From NCBI GenBank assembly GCA_013396525.1, contig VWYX01001262.1, positions 62,001 through 126,000 on the forward strand: a DNA stretch of 64,000 nucleotides, given 5' to 3'. The notes below the pieces were generated by a model, which saw only the letters and a program-made list of their open reading frames with translations, made no database searches and had not been told where the DNA came from. The stretch is from Chaetorhynchus papuensis (Eukaryota > Chordata > Aves > Passeriformes > Rhipiduridae). The position numbers and the translations under genes were made by a program. Within the stretch, counting starts at the first letter, position 1. Every line of letters starts with the position of its first letter. Positions 24,013-36,545 of this stretch are shown here, in pieces.

Positions 24013-27000
24013 GTATGTTTGGTGGTACACTGGTGAAAGTTTGATAGATTGTGTTGCATGATAACAGCTCGTGACAGAACCAGCTGCTTTCTTTGGCTTG
24101 TAGCTTCCAGCTGAAATGTAGGTTAGGCGTAAATTACCAGTCAAACTAGCCTCAGACATTCCCTAGTTTTGTGAAAATGTGCTGCATATATTTAACTGTC
24201 TTATTGTCAGTGACCTGATCCCAGGCTATCCTTTTGATTCAGCTTTCCTAATGGAATTGGTATCTGTGATTGTGCAAAAACCTATGCAGCAGAGTCACTT
24301 ACAGAAATAAAACGGAAATGAGCTGGCAAGCCCCCAGTTTTCCATAACAAAGGGAAATATTAAATTGTCTCTTCTGAGATCCTCTTCTTCATCACATTGC
24401 ATGTTCACCTTCTCAGCTTCTCATACCTCCTTAAAGTTCTCTGAACCTTCAGTTCATAAAACAAAATAATTTGGTTGTGACTGGTTGCTTAGAGTCCACT
24501 GACAATTCAGAAGAAGCATCTGTCATTCAGGTGCTCCATTAGCAATCTTCTTTATGGCTATTAGATGTCCAGTTGTTTTGATGGGCTACATAGTGCAAAG
24601 CAGTTGGTGAAATAAAAATGAACAACTGTGTGAAAAACAACTATGGTGCCATTATCCCACCAGAAAAAATTGTTACCTCATTAATTTATGGCTTTCAATT
24701 AGGCTGTGGTTACCAGAGAAAAATTTTTCTTTAAAAGTACTTTAATACTAAAAGCATTAATATGATAATAGCCAGGTTTAGTATCTATTTAGCATCAGTT
24801 ACCCTTAAATCCTTACTACAGCATATAACTATGTAGATTTAGTGCAAACATGTCCTTACAGCATTAAGTTTGCTTAGTGGGAACACATGCACAGTCATCT
24901 TATACCATTGGTTTTTAAAATTCTGTTGTGATTAGATTACTCATTAAATACATTTTTGTGATACTTCAGCACCATTAATAAGACTATGGAGTCAGAGACA
25001 GACCTGTTAGATCAATTGTTTTAAGTCTTTTTCATTTGTGCTCTTCTGAATGTTTTCTGGTGGAGATGCAGATACCTTTAGAGACTCCACTCACATATAT
25101 TCTTTTATAAAATAAATCAGTGATTTTTAACCATCTTTTGCAGACTACAAATAGTCCATTAAGTGCCCAGGGATCAAAAATGGTACTTGGAAAGCCACTG
25201 TTTTAACTCACATCCATTTTATACTACAGTGATAAATGTCTGGCTCACCTGCTTTATAAATACTTGTCATTTGGTGCTTTCTGCTCCCTTGTCTCACTTC
25301 TGTTACCTTTTTTTCCTTCTCCTGAACTTCTGCAAATTGGTCAGAACCTCTGAAGTAATAAAGTAGTAACCATATTATTTTAGGGTATTGCTGCTCCTGA
25401 CATCGCACAGTCTCTGTTGGCTGCTTTTGTCTTCAGTGCAGATGCCTTTGCATACACATATTAAAACTGTAATGCCCTTAGAGAAAATACAGTGTGTTGT
25501 CAGTTACCTAAACATGTTCATCATAAACAGCTGGCTTTTTATTTTGATAAAAAAATTAGGCTGGGTGAGGGGGACAGCACTGCCTTATGACAATTCAGAA
25601 ATACAGTGTTGCAGCAATTAACAGATGGTTCAGATTTAAACTATTTTAATCATAACTATGAGGTAGGAGTGTTTATAGGAATCTTAGAATTTTTTTGGAG
25701 GTTTTCCCATCACTACAGAAACCTGCTTGTGATTTTTTTTTTCTTTTCTTTTTTTAACTTTCTGACTGGGGGCCAGATTTTTCTGCTGAGAACTTAATGT
25801 CTAGCTGAGGCAATGCATTGAAAGTGTTTTAAGATTTCCCTGAAATGCAACATTGCAGTTTCTTAAATGGGTATCTGATGAGAATTTAGATTGGTTCTGA
25901 TTGCTGTCAGGGCAGCAGTGAAAATGGATAGTGTAGGGTGGTGATTTGAGGCCAGTTTTTAGTAAGGGTTAGGCATTCTGGAAGACAGGAGGTGTTCTGT
26001 TGTGTCAAAACCAAAGTTTGTTTCTCTATATTCTACCAAATCTGTGCAATTTGAGTAGTGTTGTGTAGGGGAAGATGAAGCTTGGTAATGGCTGAGCTGT
26101 ATTATTTCGCTTTTCCTAGTTCTACGTGCAAGTTTTACTGTGAATGTGGTAAATCTAATCCTCTGTAGTAGATACAAAACATGAAAGACAGGGAAGAGAA
26201 ATAGTGATTTTTTTTTTTTTTAAGAGGTGGGTTTTATTTCTAAGGGTTTAAGTGTTAATGCTTTAATAAGTATTATGAAAATAGTGTTAACCTTCTTCCT
26301 GTACAACAATACGCTGGCTGACTGTGGCAGATCCTTTCTTTTCTTTATGCACATTCCAAATATTTATTTTTGGATGACATAAAGAGTCACTGATTTTTGA
26401 ATTTAGTATTCATTTTTTAATACCCAGAATTTTTTCAGAATGCTTATTGTTGGAGGGAGGTATTTAAAGTAAATGCCTGTCTGAGCAAAGGGCAAGAGTA
26501 CAGATGTATAAACAGATGTATAAAATGTCCCTGACTGTCCTAATTGACAGGTTCAAAGCAAAATTAATTCAGGGAATGCCTTATACTATTCAGTAAGTTC
26601 TCAGTAAGCAATCACATTCCTTTCTGGCTGCATAAGCTCTGAACCTATATGAGTGTTTGGAAAGTCACTGAAATGCAAATCTTGCTTCATCAAATAAAAG
26701 ATGAAAGAGAAATTCAGCTTCCTGTTAATGATTTCTTCAATTAAAAAAATTACTAGTCAAATCCAGGCATCTGTGTATTTCTATTGGCATTAAAAAGCAT
26801 AAGGCTGTGAAAGAAGTGAAAATATTTCCTTTCTTAAGCAGATGCACAGATCTAAATGGAAACATGCTTTTATTGCAACTTCATATGTTCCCCTACACTG
26901 CAACACGTTCATTTGTGAACATATTTTATAAATAAAATTTGTCTTCTCAGGACTTTATTATATAGCTTAGAGCTTAATTTGAGTTGTGTATTAAAGGCTC

Positions 27001-27245
27001 ATAGCTTTGAACATGGAAAATCTTGAAAATATTGATGTTCTTTGAAAATGTAATGTGCAACATGCTGCTAATGAGCAGACCTTGATCCTTCTAAGCTAAT
27101 ATTTCTAAGCTAATAAATAAATTCTAATAAATTTCTAGGCTAATATTGAAGTTGGTAAATATGTTGGGCATGCTTGGGAAAGCTTCCATGAATGCTTAGG
27201 TCAAACAAAAATGTCTGAACGGTGTCTTTCAATTTGTATTTTCAG
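24013..27245 (+). other. KAT6A: Last KAT6A intron (3.2 kb)
   Basis: This AT-rich intron precedes the large terminal exon. I see no recognisable repeat family apart from an AT-rich tandem motif at 27089-27146 and homopolymer T runs near 25730 and 26210. The small open frames show no known protein and no splice borders. Confidence 0.8.
27089..27146. repeat. AT-rich imperfect tandem repeat
   Basis: The motif TTCTAAGCTAATAT is repeated with variation (TTCTAAGCTAATAAA, TTCTAATAAA, TTCTAGGCTAATAT) about four times just upstream of the last KAT6A exon. Confidence 0.75.
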
Positions 27246-29830
27246 GTAACCCACCCTTGAAACCATTATCTATGCTGAGGAATAGCGAAGCAAAGGATTC
27301 TTCACTTGAGCCAGATACTTCCACACCTATGAAAAAGAAGAAGGGATGGCCAAAAGGGAAAAGCCGAAAACCAGTCCACTGGAAGAAAAGACCTGGTCGA
27401 AAACCAGGTTTTAAACTGAACCGGGAAGAGGTGCCACCATCAGTTCAGGATGAAATAGCTGATGAAGCAGTAGCTAATTCAAAACCAGGGCGTAAGGCCA
27501 AAATTTCAGATAAAGAAGAATGTGTTGAGCAGAAAGACCTGCCTCTCACTGAGGAAAGGAAAGAGGAAGATGTGAATATGGAAGCAGAAGAGGTAGGAGA
27601 GGGAGAAGAGGAAGATACAGCAAGCAGTGAAGCAAGAGCAGTTTCTCCTGTGGACAGCAGCAGCAGTCCAGTGCCAGAAGTAAAAGAGCCTGAGATAGAA
27701 GAGGAAGTAGAGGAGAAGCCACGGATTTTAGAAGAGCAGAGGCAATCAGAAGAAGAGCAGCAAGAATTAGACGAACCTGAGCATGACCATGAGGAAGAAG
27801 AGGAAGTCGCAGTAGTGACAAATCAAAATGAAGATCATGATGCCGATGATGAAGATGATGGTCATCCGGAGTCTCTGAAGAAAAAAGAATTGGAGGAACA
27901 GCCTGTTAAAGAAGGGGTGAAGGAGGAGCCTCAAGTGCAAGAATGTTTTTTAGAAACAAGTGTACCAAGCAGTAGAGAAGATGGAAAAGAAAAAGATGAA
28001 GCAGAGGCAGATTCTGAGGAAGAGCAGGCTTCCAATGAGACATCAGTGGGCTCAGAGCATGTCCCTGGGTCTGAAGATGATCACGAAGAAGAGCAAAGTA
28101 ATAAAGAGGGGTTAATTGAATTAAAGGAAGAGGAAGAGATTCCTCATAGTGAACTAGATCTTGAAACTGTTCAAGCAGTCCAGTCCTTGACACAGGAAGA
28201 AAGCAATGAGCATGATGTAGCTTACCAGGACTGTGAAGAAACTCTTGCAGCTTGTCAGACTTTGCAGAGTTATACCCAAACTGAGGAGGATCCTCAGATA
28301 TCAATGGTTGAAGATTGCCAGGCCTCAGAACACAACAGTCCAATATCCTCTGTTCAGTCCCACCCCAGCCAGTCTGTGCGTTCTGTCAGCAGCCCAAATG
28401 TGCCTGCTCTGGAGAGCAGTTACACACAGATAAGTCCTGAACAAGGATCCCTGTCCGCACCCTCTATGCAGAACATGGAGACCAGCCCCATGATGGATGT
28501 GCCTTCAGTATCGGACCACTCTCAGCAGGTGGTGGATAGTGGCTTCAGTGACCTTGGCAGCATTGAGAGCACTACAGAGAATTATGAAAACCCCAGCAGC
28601 TATGACTCCACTATGGGAGGCAGCATTTGTGGAAATAACTCTTCCCAGAGCAGCTGTTCATATGGAGGACTGTCTTCTTCTAGCAGCCTCACTCAGAACA
28701 GTTGTGTTGTCACTCAGCAAATGGCAAACATTGGCAGCAGTTGCAGCATGATGCAGCAAAACAGTGTCCAGCCTGCAGCAAACTGTAATATCAAGTCACC
28801 TCAGAGCTGTGTAGTAGAAAGGCCCCCAAGTAACCAGCAACCAACAACACAGCCACAACAGCAGCAGCCTCAGTCCCAGCAGCCACAGCCCCCACCTCCA
28901 CCCCAGCAACAACCTCCATTATCTCAGTGTAGCATGAACAACAGCTTCACCCCAGCACCTATGATCATGGAAATACCTGAATCAGGCAGCACTGGTAACA
29001 TAAGTATCTATGAGAGGATTCCAGGGGATTTTGGTGCTGGGAGCTATTCACAACCATCAGCCACATTCAGTTTAGCCAAGTTGCAGCAGCTGACAAACAC
29101 CATTATGGACCCTCATGCCATGCCTTATAGCCATTCTCCTGCTGTGACTTCCTATGCAACCAGCGTTTCTCTTTCCAACACAGGGCTGGCTCAGCTGGCT
29201 CCCTCTCACCCCCTGGCTGGCACCCCACAAGCACAAGCCACTATGACACCCCCACCAAACCTGGCATCCACCACCATGAACCTCACATCACCTCTGCTTC
29301 AGTGTAATATGTCTGCTACCAATATTGGTATTCCCCATACCCAGAGGCTGCAGGGGCAGATGCCAGTCAAGGGGCACATTTCCATCCGCTCCAAATCAGC
29401 CCCCCTGCCCTCAGCAACCGCACACCAGCAGCAGCTGTACGGCCGCAGCCCCCCCGCCGTTGCCATGCAGGCTGGGCCTCGGACCTTGGCCGTGCAGCGG
29501 GGCATGAACATGGGAGTCAACCTGATGCCAACCACCCCGTACAACGTGAACTCCATGAATATGAACACCCTGAATGCCATGAACAGCTACAGAATGACAC
29601 AGCCCATGATGAACAGCAGTTACCATAGTAACCCTGCCTACATGAATCAGACAGCACAGTATCCTATGCAGATGCAGATGGGAATGATGGGGAGCCAGGC
29701 CTATACCCAGCAGCCTATGCAGCCAAATCCTCATGGAAACATGATGTACACTGGTCCCTCCCATCACAGCTACATGAATGCTGCTGGGGTGCCCAAGCAG
29801 TCTCTTAATGGACCATACATGAGAAGATGA
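27246..29830 (+). CDS. KAT6A: KAT6A terminal coding exon: acidic, Ser-rich, Pro/Gln and Met-rich C-terminus (residues 1151-2011)
   Basis: The acceptor is TTTTCAG ending at 27245. The exon is open for 861 residues to TGA at 29828-29830. In order it encodes a basic stretch (KKKKGWPKGKSRKPVHWKKR), a long Glu-rich acidic region to about 28200, a Ser-rich region beginning HNSPISSVQSHPSQSVRS, a Pro/Gln tract (28849-28918), and a nearly invariant Met-rich tail ending AAGVPKQSLNGPYMRR. The Ser/Met-rich tail is the known transactivation region that binds RUNX1. The Pro/Gln tract is shorter than I recall for human, while the tail is almost identical. No frameshift is seen. Confidence 0.97.
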
Positions 29831-29869
29831 GCAAGATCAACTTGCATCCTAAAAACTGAAATACATATA

Positions 29870-29875
29870 AATAAA
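29870..29875 (+). promoter_or_regulatory. Proximal AATAAA in the KAT6A 3' UTR
   Basis: An exact AATAAA lies 40 bases after the stop codon. If used it would give a very short 3' UTR. I see no obvious GT-rich element directly downstream, so use is uncertain. Confidence 0.3.
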
Positions 29876-32282
29876 GGAACCTTTTATACTGACGAACCAG
29901 AGAAAATGGACCTTTTTCGAGTTAAAATATTGCTGTAGATTTAGAGGGATTTTCTTTGGTTTATTTTATTTTTTAGGAAGCCTGGTCTTTATTTTTTTGA
30001 GTTTTGTTTGTTTGTTTGTTTTTCTTTTCTTCACAATCGTCAAACATTTTACAGCTAAAATCACTTACAGATGTTTTTTAGAGGGGAAACATGCACAAAA
30101 TCTTTTCATAATTTAAAAAGAGCCTTACTTTGCTGACAAAGTGGACAGACTATGTGTAACGTGAAATCATCTTCCTAAATTTTTTTTCAATGTATGTCCT
30201 TTTCCCTCCCCTGTGCCCCTCTGTATGCAGTTTCTAGTGCTGCAGGCATGTAAAATGTTTGACATCTCAAAAGAATAACAACCCTTCCCTCTAAACCCCA
30301 CCTAACATTTCCTACTTCTAGCAGGAGGCACTTATTGGGAGATTTGGAAGGGGACACAGAGGATAAATGAAGATCTTTATTTCTGCAAGTCAGGAAAAAT
30401 CTTTAATTTTCCTTGACTCCCTCACCCTCAGTAAAATTTGGAGTTAGGTGGAAACAATAAACTATTCACATTGGTGTTTTTGTAGATGAGTTAATTGAAA
30501 TTGTATGTTTTATGCTGAAAATATAATGTAACTTTAAAATGATCCCATTCACCACCCAGACATGCACGTGAACATACATGTGCATGCATGCACACATGTT
30601 CTGTCACTGAACTGCTGGAAGCATCTCAAAAGAGAACTTGTTTTGTATCCCTTCGGCAGTCGTGAAGAGGACAGGGTGGGTAATGGTCTGTTAGGACAAG
30701 AAAATGGTTACAGGCTCTTCTGGTGACCTGTGAGTCAGCCACAGCTCTGAGATCCCAGACTGCTTTAGTACATACTTGGAAATGCTGAGGGTTTTGGTTC
30801 TGAGCCTTTGAATCAGACTGAGCTCAGAAAGCAGCTGTTTCCAGTTAATCTCTTGGCTTGGGAAATGCTGGAAGATAAAAGTGTGCATTTGGTGACTGGG
30901 ATGAGAACCCTGTGGTGTCCTTGTCACTCTTCCTGTTCCTGGTCTGCGGTAGGAAGTTGCTGAATGTGCCGCTTTCTGGGGGAGTCAGTGATGTTTTTCC
31001 TGATTCTCTTACTGTGTTTGATATCCATTTTATAGGAATAGCCACACATTTGATCTAGTGTGGGAAAAGAAGGGAATCGGCCTCTTACAGCAGTGAAACC
31101 GTCCCAACACCGTAGCAGGATCTAGGCGGCAGGATTTTGCTGCTTATTACTGCAAAATCCACTTTACATTAATTTTGGCTACACTGCTGGCATGTCACCC
31201 AATACAAAAAGGGACAACCCTTTAATGTAAAGTTCTTTTTTTATTGTATATGAAGTAGAAATACAGACACATTAATAAGACTAATTCCTTTTGTTTTTAA
31301 ACCAAAAGAATCTAAAAGTTGGGGTTTCTTCAGATGCACTAAAATGGACTTTCCTCCAGTAACTGCTAACCATAAAAGGCAGAATTCAAAGGACTTCCAC
31401 TTTTTATTTCTGTTTAGTTTTGAGCATGTACAAGGCTGTGTAGGACCCCATTTCTCTGTATATACTATTCCAGTTCCAAATAACCCGTGTAGAAAGCGCA
31501 CTGTGCTGCCCTCTCTTCTTAGATCTTCAGCTGTGTCGCTGCTTCCTCGGGGTGGGGGTGGGTCTGAGACAGGAGGAGAAGCTGTTGAAACGAGGGCCAT
31601 GAATTCAGTTTGTTTGCCTTTATGTTTGGTTTGGTTTTGTATGGGTTTTTTTATCAATTGGGCAGCTCCCTTTTCCACAAACCTTTGTGACTGTAGAACT
31701 ATTGTAGAAAAAAAAAAGTTCTTTTCTATATATAAAAAGAAATTATCCAACGCAGTAATATTGGTACCTACCATTTTTTCACTTCTGTTTAAAAAAAAAA
31801 TGTATTTTTAGCAAGATAACTTGGGTAATCTTCTAAAAGAAATTAAAAAAAAAAATCTCACTGTTAGTGACTTCGATGCCTTTTAAAAATAAGAGCTTTT
31901 TCATTTCATTCCATCTTTAAAATTTTTTATCTTTGTTGTAGAATATTAAAAACTATTTTAAGAAAGATAAAATTCTCTTTAAAGAGATCTCTAGAGTGTG
32001 TGAATAGGAGCTCCAGATGCCTCTAAAAGCCGCATGTACAAATGAAGCTGAGTCTATTCCTGTCTGTTTATATTTGCTTTTCCTGTTTTGTAACCTCTTT
32101 GTACTTTGTTCATGGTGACTTGTAAGCTAAGGGGAAGGGGGTGCCTAGATGCCTTTGTAATTCTTCATGTCATACGCTCCTGGCTGGATGGTCTCCCTTC
32201 CTCTCCTTGTATGTAATATCACTTTTTTTTCCCCTTTCTAGCAAGTACTTTCAAAAGAACTCTGTACATTTTAACATAAAAA

Positions 32283-32288
32283 AATAAA
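32283..32288 (+). promoter_or_regulatory. KAT6A: Distal poly(A) signal of KAT6A
   Basis: An exact AATAAA is followed about 25-45 bases later by a GT-rich then T-rich element, the usual arrangement around a cleavage site. It is the last such signal before the sequence changes to less AT-rich intergenic DNA. Confidence 0.75.
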
Positions 32289-34507
32289 TTATGTTGAGCC
32301 ATTTTGGATGTCAGTTGTGCGTGTAGATTTTTTTTCTTCCATTTGAGTGGTGAATGCTGTCCCTGATACTTAGTCCTGGGAGTATGATTCCCTGTGGGCC
32401 TTTTCACCTGAAAGAGAGGTCATACTTGGAATTCACTTATGAGATCTCTTGTTCATGTTAATTTTTATCTAGATTTTCTAATTAGAGAAAAATTAAGAAA
32501 AATAAACTTGAAGCTTCTCCAGAAATCACCACCTTCAAATTCCCCTCTGCCAGGGCTGCCCCAAACCAAGTGTGGTCCCGGTTTTTGTCAGCTTCAGTTT
32601 TTAATTTTGACTTGCGTCCTTTAAAACTGGCCGCGTGTGTTTGAAGTTTCCCCCACGCCCTTCAGCTGCTCTTTCATCTGTAATGAGAACCTCGAATAGG
32701 AGGAGAACGAGACATGTTACCCAGCAAGGCTTGCCCTGCAGCTTTAAGGCACAATTGGATTATTGTGGTGCCATCCCGCTCTGTCGCTGCACATTCTCCA
32801 CGAGCTCAGAGCTCTGACAACGCTAGAGGGAAGCACAGTTCCAGCGTGTGTGTGATCGATGCCAGAGTTTCCCCGTGACAAGCATGATAAGCCTCGGGAC
32901 AAGAACCACTGCCTCGGCCTCCTGTGGTCCGAGGGCTGGCCCGAGCCATATAAAGACCCAGTGGCCACAAGAACCTTCCAAAGGCTTTTCCACAGACGTG
33001 CTGTCACAAGGTTGTCTTCAAGAAGGCAAGCTGTTAATAAAAAGCATTATTTGATCAAATATTATCTGCATATATCTACAATGCATATAAAGCATTGTTA
33101 ACTGGTTGTTAATTTAAAAATAACAAAAACCCCAGCCTTGGTTTGTGTGGGCTAACTTGATGACAACCACACTTGGGAGCCATGAACAAGGTGACCTCTT
33201 TTTGGACCTTTTGTCCAACAAACTATCAAATCCTACCATTAGGGAATGACTAAATAGGGGAAGGGGGGCGGAGGGGTTGTTGGAGGGTTTTGTGTTGTTG
33301 ATTTTGGTTTTTTTGGTTTTTTGTTTTTCTCTTGAGAGAGTTGCCAAGCCAAAATGGGTTTGAAATCTGGCTGTCTTGAAGAGCAAGAACCCTCGGTACC
33401 ACAGAGCATGGTGTGAACAGCTGCTCCTCCAGGTTCTGCAGTGCCATGGCCAGGTATCATACTGTGGACGCGGGGAGAGTTGCTCTGTTCAACACTGTCA
33501 GGTTTGCTCTAAATTAGTTGATAGGTGAACCAAAATGTCTGCTTCCAGGTCTCAATATGCAGGGAAGAGTTTGAATGCAACCTACAGCAACAAACTACTG
33601 TCTGGGAGACTAGAGTTGTGGTTCTTTGAAAGAGACTACCTGAAAGGAGAATGATCTTAAAGGGTTACGGCAGTTCTGAAATCTCATCAGTGAGATAATT
33701 CAGAAAAAGCTAAAAAGAACTGAACCATCTTAATTAGGTTCCCAGCTCAGGGAAAGAGCTCCTTGCTGAGATCCGATCTCTGCAAGATCTCTGCAAGTAA
33801 CAGAGGAATGCAGATTGACTGAGGCAGACCAAGTTTACAGCGGCTGAGGTGAGGCCTGCAGCATCTTTTATCTTCACAGCTTGTCAGCCAGAATAATTTA
33901 CCTAAAAATAGATGCCTGAAGTTGAGCTTTGAATGTAAAATTCTTTTGCCCTGAATACAGAGAATCTCAGCAGCTTCACCAAACATCGATTTTTCACCTA
34001 GAGCAAGGCAGGACTCCAGCTACATGCTTAATCTATCTCTTGAAACAGCTGCAGTACCTTGCAGAGTCAGGAATTTGTTTCCGTGCTTCCTTCCTTATGG
34101 GAGGTTCTGCTCTGTTAGACAGCTCTGTATGTGAATCTGGCACATAATGACCTTGTTCATCTTGTGTCTTCCTAAGAGTTCCTCTATCAGTAGTTGTTTG
34201 TTCTCCCTTGGCAAATATTTTGCCCTGTGAACTCTAGATAGTGACTGTTGTCAGTATGTTTGTCATTTGTGTCACATAGTAGAGTCCCAGTGTGTGATTG
34301 AGGTAACAGAGAGTTATCATAGTACAAATAATCTGTTTTCAAGGAAACAGTGATAAATATGGTGCTGTGTGACAAATAATTAAATAAAATTCTTGAAAAT
34401 TTTCTACTAACACGTTGGCTAATATATGCACATGGTACCTTTCAGCTAAAGGAGAAAGTGTTTACTGAAACTCTCGTCATCCTCTGTTTCCCCATTTTAC
34501 CTAATAG

Positions 34508-34788
34508 GAACAAGCAGCAACAAGATATCATCTGCAGTTCCAGATACTTCCCAAACAACTTCTCCAAAGAAGATAAAAATCACTGTTGGACAGAAAAAAT
34601 TATGTGCTGAGTTAAGTGAAATTACTGAGTCCATTTCCCACTTGTCCTATCCTGAGTTCTGCATGAATGGTGAAGACAAGGAGCTTTTGTTTATCTGCAG
34701 CAGATCTCTAGGGTCCCTTTTTACCAACCATACACCGACAACACATAGAAGCTTGGTATCAGTCATAGGCCAAATGCTTCCTAACTGA
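34508..34788 (+). other. Exon-like open frame of unknown status
   Basis: A good acceptor (CTCTGTTTCCCCATTTTACC then TAATAG) ends at 34507. It is followed by 92 open codons to TGA at 34786-34788, read in a phase that would accept a phase-1 upstream exon. The peptide begins TSSNKISSAVPDTSQTTSPK, and I do not recognise it. It could be an alternative last exon of KAT6A, an exon of a non-coding RNA, or chance. No poly(A) signal follows closely. Confidence 0.25.
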
Positions 34789-36218
34789 GAATGTCATAAG
34801 CGTAAGCCCCTGCTCAGGACAATCTTACGTGTATGGCAGTTACCTCCTCTGCCAAATCCAGTTAACTTGACTTTTAAATCATGCTGTCAAAATTCAAGAC
34901 ATGCTTTAAAAACCAGCTGCCACTGATGCCAAAGACCATTCAGTTGGTATGCTGCTTCCCCCCATCAGAGCACTAAGCATCAATTCAAAGCCTAGCAGCT
35001 AGGGAGGTGTCAAGACAACAGCTCTGAACCTAGAATTTGGTAGCGATGAAATCTTCCCTCACCTTGGGGGAAAGGAAAAATGCTGTCACATAGGAAGAAC
35101 TGAATTGTTACTGGTCAGCAGATTTCCTGGACCAGGGCTTCAGTCAGTCCTGCTGGGAGGATCTATCCTCCCGTGGAGGAGGTTCAAGTTGCTGTGTGTT
35201 CCCTTCTGATAAAAATCTTCTGCAGTCTGAAGTAGGCAAGACTGCAGTTACTTCAGGAGTGTCCTTGTCCTCCTTTGCATTGTGTTAGTGAGCATGCTCT
35301 TGAGACCAAAGCAAATCACAGAAGCTGGTCCTCAGAAAGTGATCAGAACTGCCTGGGTATATACAGCAAGGGGTCAGCAGGTGATGGCTGAAAGGCTGGG
35401 GACAAAGGAAAGCGCTGAAAAAAACAGTGTCTTTAGAGGCCATTGCAGACACCCTTGATCATCTCTCTGTCTATCCAGCTGTGAGACAGACACTTTGATC
35501 TGCTTGGAAACCTGATTGCTGTCCACAAGAACCTTCATCACAAATTCTGCACAGGGCTCAGCAAGTCCAAGCAGCAAATGTTGGCGCAGAAGGAAGATAG
35601 AAAGGGAGTTGTGATGTTATGGGGTAGCACTGTCTGGAAGTTCTGACAGCTTATGTACAGCTGCAGATAACTGTGTTATAGTCAGGGTCTGAAGAATACG
35701 ATATTGCTCTACGTAAGGTGATAAGGAAAATTAGTTTGAACAAGGAAACACTAGTTCTAGCCCTAGAAAAGTGCAAGTTATCTCTCTCAGCTGCACTGGT
35801 AAAAGCTATTCATGTACTCAAGTGCACTTTCCTTTTCTGGGGATGGCAGATGATGCTTTTGGTGTCTTTCAGGCTATACCTGAAGTGCATTGGATCAATA
35901 ATCCCTCCGATTTACAGATGGAGTCTGAACTTGGGACTATCTGAAGTCTTGCTAGCTAATTCTCTGCTCTGCTTTGTGGGCAGGCAGGGGCTTAGTGGTA
36001 TTTCGCAGTTCATGTGTCCAGTGGTTTTCCAGTCATGATCAGTTATGCAGTAATGCACCGGGCCACAGGGACAGGGGTTTAGGATCAGTGCTATGGCCAG
36101 GAACAGTATTTTGAAAAGTTCTCTGCGTCTCATCTTCCCTTCAGCATCCCTTTCCAGCATTCCAATGAACCTGTGCTTTAAGGGCCTCTAGAGAAAGAGA
36201 CTGGGCCCAAACCGTACA

Positions 36219-36420
36219 ATCATAGAATCATAGAATAGTTTGGGTTGGAAGGGACCTTAAAAATCATCCAATTCCAACCCCCTGCTGTGTACAGGGACAC
36301 CTTTCACTAAGCCAGGTTGCTCTGAGCTCTATCCAGCCTAGCCTTGAACACTTCCAGGAATGGGGCAACCACAAATTCTGTGGGCAACCCATGCTAGTAC
36401 CTCAGTCTAGAATTTCTCTG
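36219..36420 (-). repeat. CR1 LINE fragment, antisense
   Basis: The + strand shows the reverse-complemented CR1 tail (AATCATAGAATCATAGAATA, then GTTTGGGTTGGAAGGGACCT and ATCATCCAATTCCAACCCCC). The body follows with CTATCCAGCCTAGCCTTGAA and CACTTCCAGGAATGGGGCAA. The 3' octamer repeat is intact, marking the element's true 3' end. The 5' end is truncated. Confidence 0.93.
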
Positions 36421-36445
36421 CTAGCATGTGCAGTCCCTTCATGTA

Positions 36446-36545
36446 TCACAGAATTTCAGAATGAGTGATGTTGGAAGAACATCTGGCAGTCATTTGCTCC
36501 AACCCCTGCTCCAGTGGGGTCACCTAAAGCCCAGGTAGACAATCC
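36446..36545 (-). repeat. Second CR1 LINE fragment, antisense
   Basis: A more diverged CR1 3' end begins TCACAGAATTTCAGAATGAG and continues with TTGGAAGAACATCTGGCAG, CTCCAACCCCTGCTCCAGTG and GGTCACCTAAAGCCCAGGT. It lies directly beyond the first fragment in the same orientation and looks like a separate, older insertion of another CR1 subfamily. Confidence 0.8.

Larger units (their letters stand above)
29831..32310 (+). other. KAT6A: KAT6A 3' untranslated region
   Basis: This is about 2.5 kb of AT-rich sequence after the stop, with T-rich runs, a TTTG repeat at about 30005-30020, and poly(A)/(T) runs near 31790 and 31840. It holds three AATAAA hexamers: 29870, 30456 and 32283. The last is followed by a GT/T-rich stretch (GTTGTGCGTGTAGATTTTTT) from about 32313, so cleavage near 32300-32312 is most likely. 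Open frames of 155 and 177 codons here are not convincing. Confidence 0.8.

Noticed and set aside
27546..28343. Minus-strand frames rich in Leu opposite the acidic region of KAT6A
   Set aside because: These are the complements of GAA/GAG glutamate codons, giving Leu/Ser-rich translations without meaning.
29299..29767. Minus-strand frames of 93 and 118 codons with His/Val/Met-rich content
   Set aside because: They are complements of the Met-rich KAT6A tail (ATG reads as CAT), not genes.
31241..31811. Overlapping frames of 177 (minus) and 155 (plus) codons
   Set aside because: Both lie in the KAT6A 3' UTR, have low-complexity ends and show no recognisable protein.
35374..35577. Minus-strand frame beginning MLLGLAEPCAEFVMKVLV
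   Set aside because: It looked exon-like at first, but I recognise no family, and no conserved splice sites could be defined around it.
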